A stretch of 8,558 bases of DNA, from the NCBI GenBank assembly GCA_027079365.1, contig JALWVW010000033.1, forward strand, positions 1 through 8,558, read 5' to 3'. The DNA is from Campylobacteraceae bacterium (GTDB lineage Bacteria > Campylobacterota > Campylobacteria > Campylobacterales > Sulfurovaceae). Positions 5,740 through 8,558 of this stretch are shown here, one piece after another (position 1 is the stretch's first letter; each line of letters starts with the position of its first letter). Under the pieces are notes generated by a model. That model ran no database searches. It saw nothing but the letters and a program-made list of their open reading frames with translations, and was not told the DNA's origin. The translations under genes and the position numbers were made by a program.

Positions 5740-6936
5740 GTGAAAACACTGGATCTATATACATTTGATGACGCACTTGAAAAAGCACTGAAAAGTGTGA
5801 ATAATGTACAAAGCACTGAGATTGTACTGCTTGAATCTGCACTGGATCGTATCCTTGCTGCAGATGTAATCTGCCGGAAAAATCTTCCTTCATTTGATAA
5901 TTCTGCGATGGACGGATTTGCTTTCAAGCAGGTGGATGTAGGCAATACTCTCAAGATCGTAGCAACGATTTTTGCCGGTGAGTCCCCTGATCCGATATTG
6001 AGCTCAGGAGAGTGCTACAAGATCATGACGGGTGCACCGGTGCCGCCCGATGCAGACACCATCGTACCTATAGAAGCATGTCAGAAGGTGACAGCCCAGA
6101 GCGTGGAGATTCCAGCGGGTATCGCCAAAGGTAGTGCACTGAGGAAAAAGGGAGAAGAGCAGCAGAAGGATGCTGTGCTAATCAAGAGAGGTGAGGTGCT
6201 GGATTTTCCCCAGATAGCTATGCTCTCTGCGCAGGGGATTGTCGCAGTCGAGGTGTGTCGAAAGATCAGTATCGCTGTTCTCTCAACAGGTAATGAGATT
6301 CGAGAGCCATGGGAAGAGGCAAGTGAGGATGAGATCTACAATGCCAATGCTTTTGGTATCACAGCATTGCTCAAAAAGCATGGATTTGACCCTACCTATG
6401 TCGGAGCGATCCCTGATGATCTAGAAGAGAGTGCTAGCTTTATCCAGCGGCTCCAATGCTATGATGCTGTGATTACCACGGGTGGGATCAGTATGGGGGA
6501 TGCGGACTTTCTGGAGGAGGCGTTTGTTGCCAATGGTCTAGAGGTGCTTTTCCATGGTGTCAATGTGAAGCCGGGTCGTCCTACGATGATGGGACAGATG
6601 GGCGGGACTTTTGTCATGGCGATGCCAGGCAATCCGATGACCACACTGCTCAATATCTTTCTGCTTTGTATCCCTGTACTACGAAAGCTTCAAGGTGCTA
6701 ATGTAGTGAAGCATCCTGTAATACAGGCTACGATTTCTCAGTCTCTCAAGCTCAGACCCAACCGTACCAATCTGGTACTGGGCAGCCAGAAGCAGGGGGT
6801 CTTTCATGTCACCAGAGACAACAAGATAGGCTCTGGTATGCTCACCCCACTGATGGAGAGCAACGCTGTAGCGATTTTTAGAGAGGGTGCAGCGGAGGTG
6901 CCAGAGGGTACATCAGTAGAAGTTATTCTTTTCTAA
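5740..6936 (+). CDS. moeA: MoeA, molybdopterin molybdenum/tungsten transferase
   Basis: A 398-residue protein, about the length of bacterial MoeA. It inserts molybdate or tungstate into adenylylated molybdopterin to make the active cofactor in the cytoplasm. Motifs in order: LPSFDNSAMDGFA (49-61, the MoeA N-terminal signature), MTGAPVP (96-102), STGNE (182-186, start of the MoCF-biosynthesis domain), the nucleotide/pterin loop TTGGISMGDADF (246-257), KPGRP (277-281) and PGNP (296-299). The C-terminal domain (about 320-398) is the small beta-barrel of MoeA. The start is GTG with GGGAG five bases upstream; from there the protein opens KTLDLYTFDDAL, as family members do. It diverges from the AOR operon, so the copy here may serve that enzyme. 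Sequence does not tell whether it prefers W or Mo. Its end overlaps the next gene tail to tail by 14 bases. Confidence 0.93.
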   Translation: MKTLDLYTFDDALEKALKSVNNVQSTEIVLLESALDRILAADVICRKNLPSFDNSAMDGFAFKQVDVGNTLKIVATIFAGESPDPILSSGECYKIMTGAPVPPDADTIVPIEACQKVTAQSVEIPAGIAKGSALRKKGEEQQKDAVLIKRGEVLDFPQIAMLSAQGIVAVEVCRKISIAVLSTGNEIREPWEEASEDEIYNANAFGITALLKKHGFDPTYVGAIPDDLEESASFIQRLQCYDAVITTGGISMGDADFLEEAFVANGLEVLFHGVNVKPGRPTMMGQMGGTFVMAMPGNPMTTLLNIFLLCIPVLRKLQGANVVKHPVIQATISQSLKLRPNRTNLVLGSQKQGVFHVTRDNKIGSGMLTPLMESNAVAIFREGAAEVPEGTSVEVILF

Positions 6937-7486
6937 AACTTCTTAGGATAGAGAAGATAATGAGTAGCTCCACAGTCAGAAGAAGGTAGTGCAGGTCATA
7001 GACCTTCTCCTGGTTTTTGATGATATCTTTGTGTTCAAGTGCCTTATAAAAGAGGTAGGAGCCTCCCATACCCACAAGGTAGCCAAGCTGTTTGGTGGTA
7101 TCAATAGCAGTGAGCAGAGTATCATTTTTGGCAATTAGCGTCTCTGCCCTGACGAGATAGGAGCCAAATACAAAAGTAAGCTGATAGCCCAGATAGACCA
7201 GTAGAGCGGTTTGGTAGCTATAGGGAAAGAGTAAAAAATACCCCACAACCACAAGCAGTATCACCTCTACACCCAAAGAGATTCTATAAAACCATTCAAT
7301 CGTCAGTATCCTGTGATAGAGCCTGGCAATCATGAGCATACCTACTGCCAAAGCAATACCCCCCAGAGAGTAAAGAGAGGGCTTCAGTGGTGCGTAGATG
7401 GTAAAGATAGCTCCGACACTCAAACCTAAAAAGAGAGAGTTGAGAAATTTGTAGCGGAGATACCAGGCAGGGTTGAGAGTTAGCAT
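6923..7486 (-). CDS. six-helix integral membrane protein of unknown function
   Basis: A 187-residue, very hydrophobic protein with about six predicted membrane helices (roughly 14-31, 38-56, 68-87, 91-111, 132-149, 165-182) and short charged loops (e.g. AKNDTLL, EHKDIIKNQEK). Size and layout look like half of a major facilitator superfamily transporter, but no MFS signature such as the loop 2-3 motif is clear, so this is only a resemblance. The ATG has AAAGGG about five bases upstream and starts 13 bases after the stop of the TonB-dependent receptor, so it is probably in the same operon and might act in the same uptake path across the inner membrane. Its last 14 bases overlap the 3' end of moeA on the other strand. 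No conserved polar motif indicates a substrate. Confidence 0.75.
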   Translation of the reverse strand: MLTLNPAWYLRYKFLNSLFLGLSVGAIFTIYAPLKPSLYSLGGIALAVGMLMIARLYHRILTIEWFYRISLGVEVILLVVVGYFLLFPYSYQTALLVYLGYQLTFVFGSYLVRAETLIAKNDTLLTAIDTTKQLGYLVGMGGSYLFYKALEHKDIIKNQEKVYDLHYLLLTVELLIIFSILRSFRKE

Positions 7487-7499
7487 TTTTGCCCTTTAC

Positions 7500-8558
7500 C
7501 TAAAACTTGTATTCCATTGTAGCATAAATGCTGCGTCCCTCTGTACTGTAGCCTTTGACTGTCTCGTAGGATTTGTCAAAGATATTTTTGGCTGTCACGC
7601 TGAGGTTCAAATGATCATTGAAACTGGTATTATAGGTCAGATCCACAGTAGTATAGCTCTTGAGTGTCACATCGGATGCCGGATAGGTACTGTAGTCCAA
7701 GTCTCTTCTTTTGCCTACATAGTTGGCAATGATGCCGATATGAGACGCTTCGTCGAAATAGTAGTCCAGAGAGAGAGTGGCACTGTTTTTGGGTATGCGC
7801 AGTGCATCTTTGCCGCTGTCATCCTGAAAATCAAACATATGGGTCATACTGCTGCCGAGGATCAAGCCACTGTCGCCAAAAGCATATTCGCTGCTGAGCT
7901 CCACACCCGTAGTCGTGACACCGTCGCCGCTGTTGAAATAATTTGTTGTGAATGTAGCAGGGTCATAACTGGCACTGATCTTATCTTGGATCTTGTTGCT
8001 AAAATAGGTGACAGTGATATATTTTTTATAGCCTATCGAGAGTTCATAGCCCTTGATACTTTCAGGTTTGAGTAGGGCAGAAGCATTGCTAAACTGATAG
8101 AGGCTTGGCGCCTTGTATCCTGTATAGAAGTTTGCTGCGGTATGTAGCCCTTCTATGGTGTTGCATATCCTTTTGACGCCGAAACGATAGGTTGCTTTGT
8201 TGTCAAACTGGTCAAATTTGTCATATCTTAGGACAGCGTTGAAGGTGGTGTCTGCACCCAGGAGCGCTTCTATTGTATGTGCGTAGGTTGCAAAAATAGC
8301 ACTGTTTTTGAATTGGGCACTGCTGGGCCCAAATCCACTGTCGGTGCGTGCTTCATTTTTGCTGTGTTCTGCACCTATGGTCAGGCTATTTGTGTCGCTA
8401 AAGCGATAACCTGCGGTTACGGTGTATTGTGTGCTCTCTCCCGTTGTATCATAAGTCCATGGTCCCCAGGCACCAGTACCGATGAGACCTCTGTCGATTT
8501 TGCGATGTGCCACTTTGGCATCTATGGAGAGTGCCTCCTTTTGGTAGTGATAGCCAAT
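7500..8558 (-). CDS. TonB-dependent outer-membrane receptor, BtuB-like, C-terminal part (5' end outside window)
   Basis: The minus-strand frame is open to the window edge, giving 352 visible residues; the gene begins beyond base 8558. They form the C-terminal half of a 22-strand beta-barrel: alternating aromatic/polar strands such as TQYTVTAGYRFSD, KGYELSIGYKKY and TGVELSSEYAFG, with Gly/Asp/Ser-rich loops. The end, NIFDKSYETVKGYSTEGR followed by SIYATMEYKF, matches the TonB-receptor C-terminal signature with a terminal Phe for Bam recognition. The NxFDKxYETVxGYxxxGR wording is close to BtuB, the cobalamin receptor. The plug and TonB box are not visible, so the ligand (cobalamin, siderophore, metal chelate) is open. 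The six-helix membrane gene follows 13 bases later. An internal GTG at 8513 gives a shorter frame but is not a real start, since homology continues upstream of it. Confidence 0.88.
   Translation of the reverse strand: MGYHYQKEALSIDAKVAHRKIDRGLIGTGAWGPWTYDTTGESTQYTVTAGYRFSDTNSLTIGAEHSKNEARTDSGFGPSSAQFKNSAIFATYAHTIEALLGADTTFNAVLRYDKFDQFDNKATYRFGVKRICNTIEGLHTAANFYTGYKAPSLYQFSNASALLKPESIKGYELSIGYKKYITVTYFSNKIQDKISASYDPATFTTNYFNSGDGVTTTGVELSSEYAFGDSGLILGSSMTHMFDFQDDSGKDALRIPKNSATLSLDYYFDEASHIGIIANYVGKRRDLDYSTYPASDVTLKSYTTVDLTYNTSFNDHLNLSVTAKNIFDKSYETVKGYSTEGRSIYATMEYKF

Noticed and set aside
7473..8075. A 200-codon plus-strand open frame
   Set aside because: It lies antisense to the TonB-dependent receptor, whose barrel strands and C-terminal signature are clear. 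The plus frame has no family motif and is a shadow.

Overview
The window looks like chromosomal DNA of a free-living Campylobacterota (Epsilonproteobacteria), probably close to Sulfurovum or Sulfurimonas. This is an inference from compact gene packing with 4-base ATGA overlaps, AT-rich TATAAT/TACAAT-type -10 boxes, a short lipoprotein with cysteine-paired Sel1 repeats of the Helicobacter Hcp kind, and moderate GC. No marker gene fixes the genus.

Left end (1-931, + strand): the C-terminal part of a class I SAM-dependent methyltransferase, then a translationally coupled lipoprotein with Hcp-like Sel1 repeats. The gap 932-1140 holds a pair of inverted GTAG-plus-hairpin units that I read as a REPIN (a doublet of REP sequences). 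It is followed by a convergent, membrane-anchored protein of unknown function (1141-1674, - strand) with its own putative promoter.

Centre (1753-5585, - strand): a tight five-gene operon read from right to left. It encodes an aldehyde:ferredoxin oxidoreductase (AOR) family tungsto/molybdo-pterin enzyme, a canonical MoaD sulfur carrier ending in Gly-Gly-Gly, a second MoaD/ThiS-like beta-grasp protein that lacks the terminal Gly-Gly and has a C-terminal tail, a HesA/MoeB/ThiF-type adenylyltransferase, and a class I SAM methyltransferase. Diverging from the AOR gene across a 154-base promoter region is moeA (5740-6936, + strand), which inserts metal into molybdopterin. The locus therefore brings together one pterin-metal enzyme and a partial set of cofactor genes: dithiolene sulfur carrier, its activating enzyme and metal insertion. 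MoaA, MoaC and MoaE are not here and must come from elsewhere. The jobs of the unusual MoaD-like protein and of the methyltransferase are unknown and are the most interesting questions in the window.

Right end (6923-8558, - strand): a six-helix membrane protein of unknown function whose 3' end overlaps moeA by 14 bases tail to tail, preceded by a BtuB-like TonB-dependent outer-membrane receptor that runs off the window.

No tRNA, rRNA, CRISPR array or intact insertion sequence was seen, and no gene-free stretch exceeds about 210 bases.
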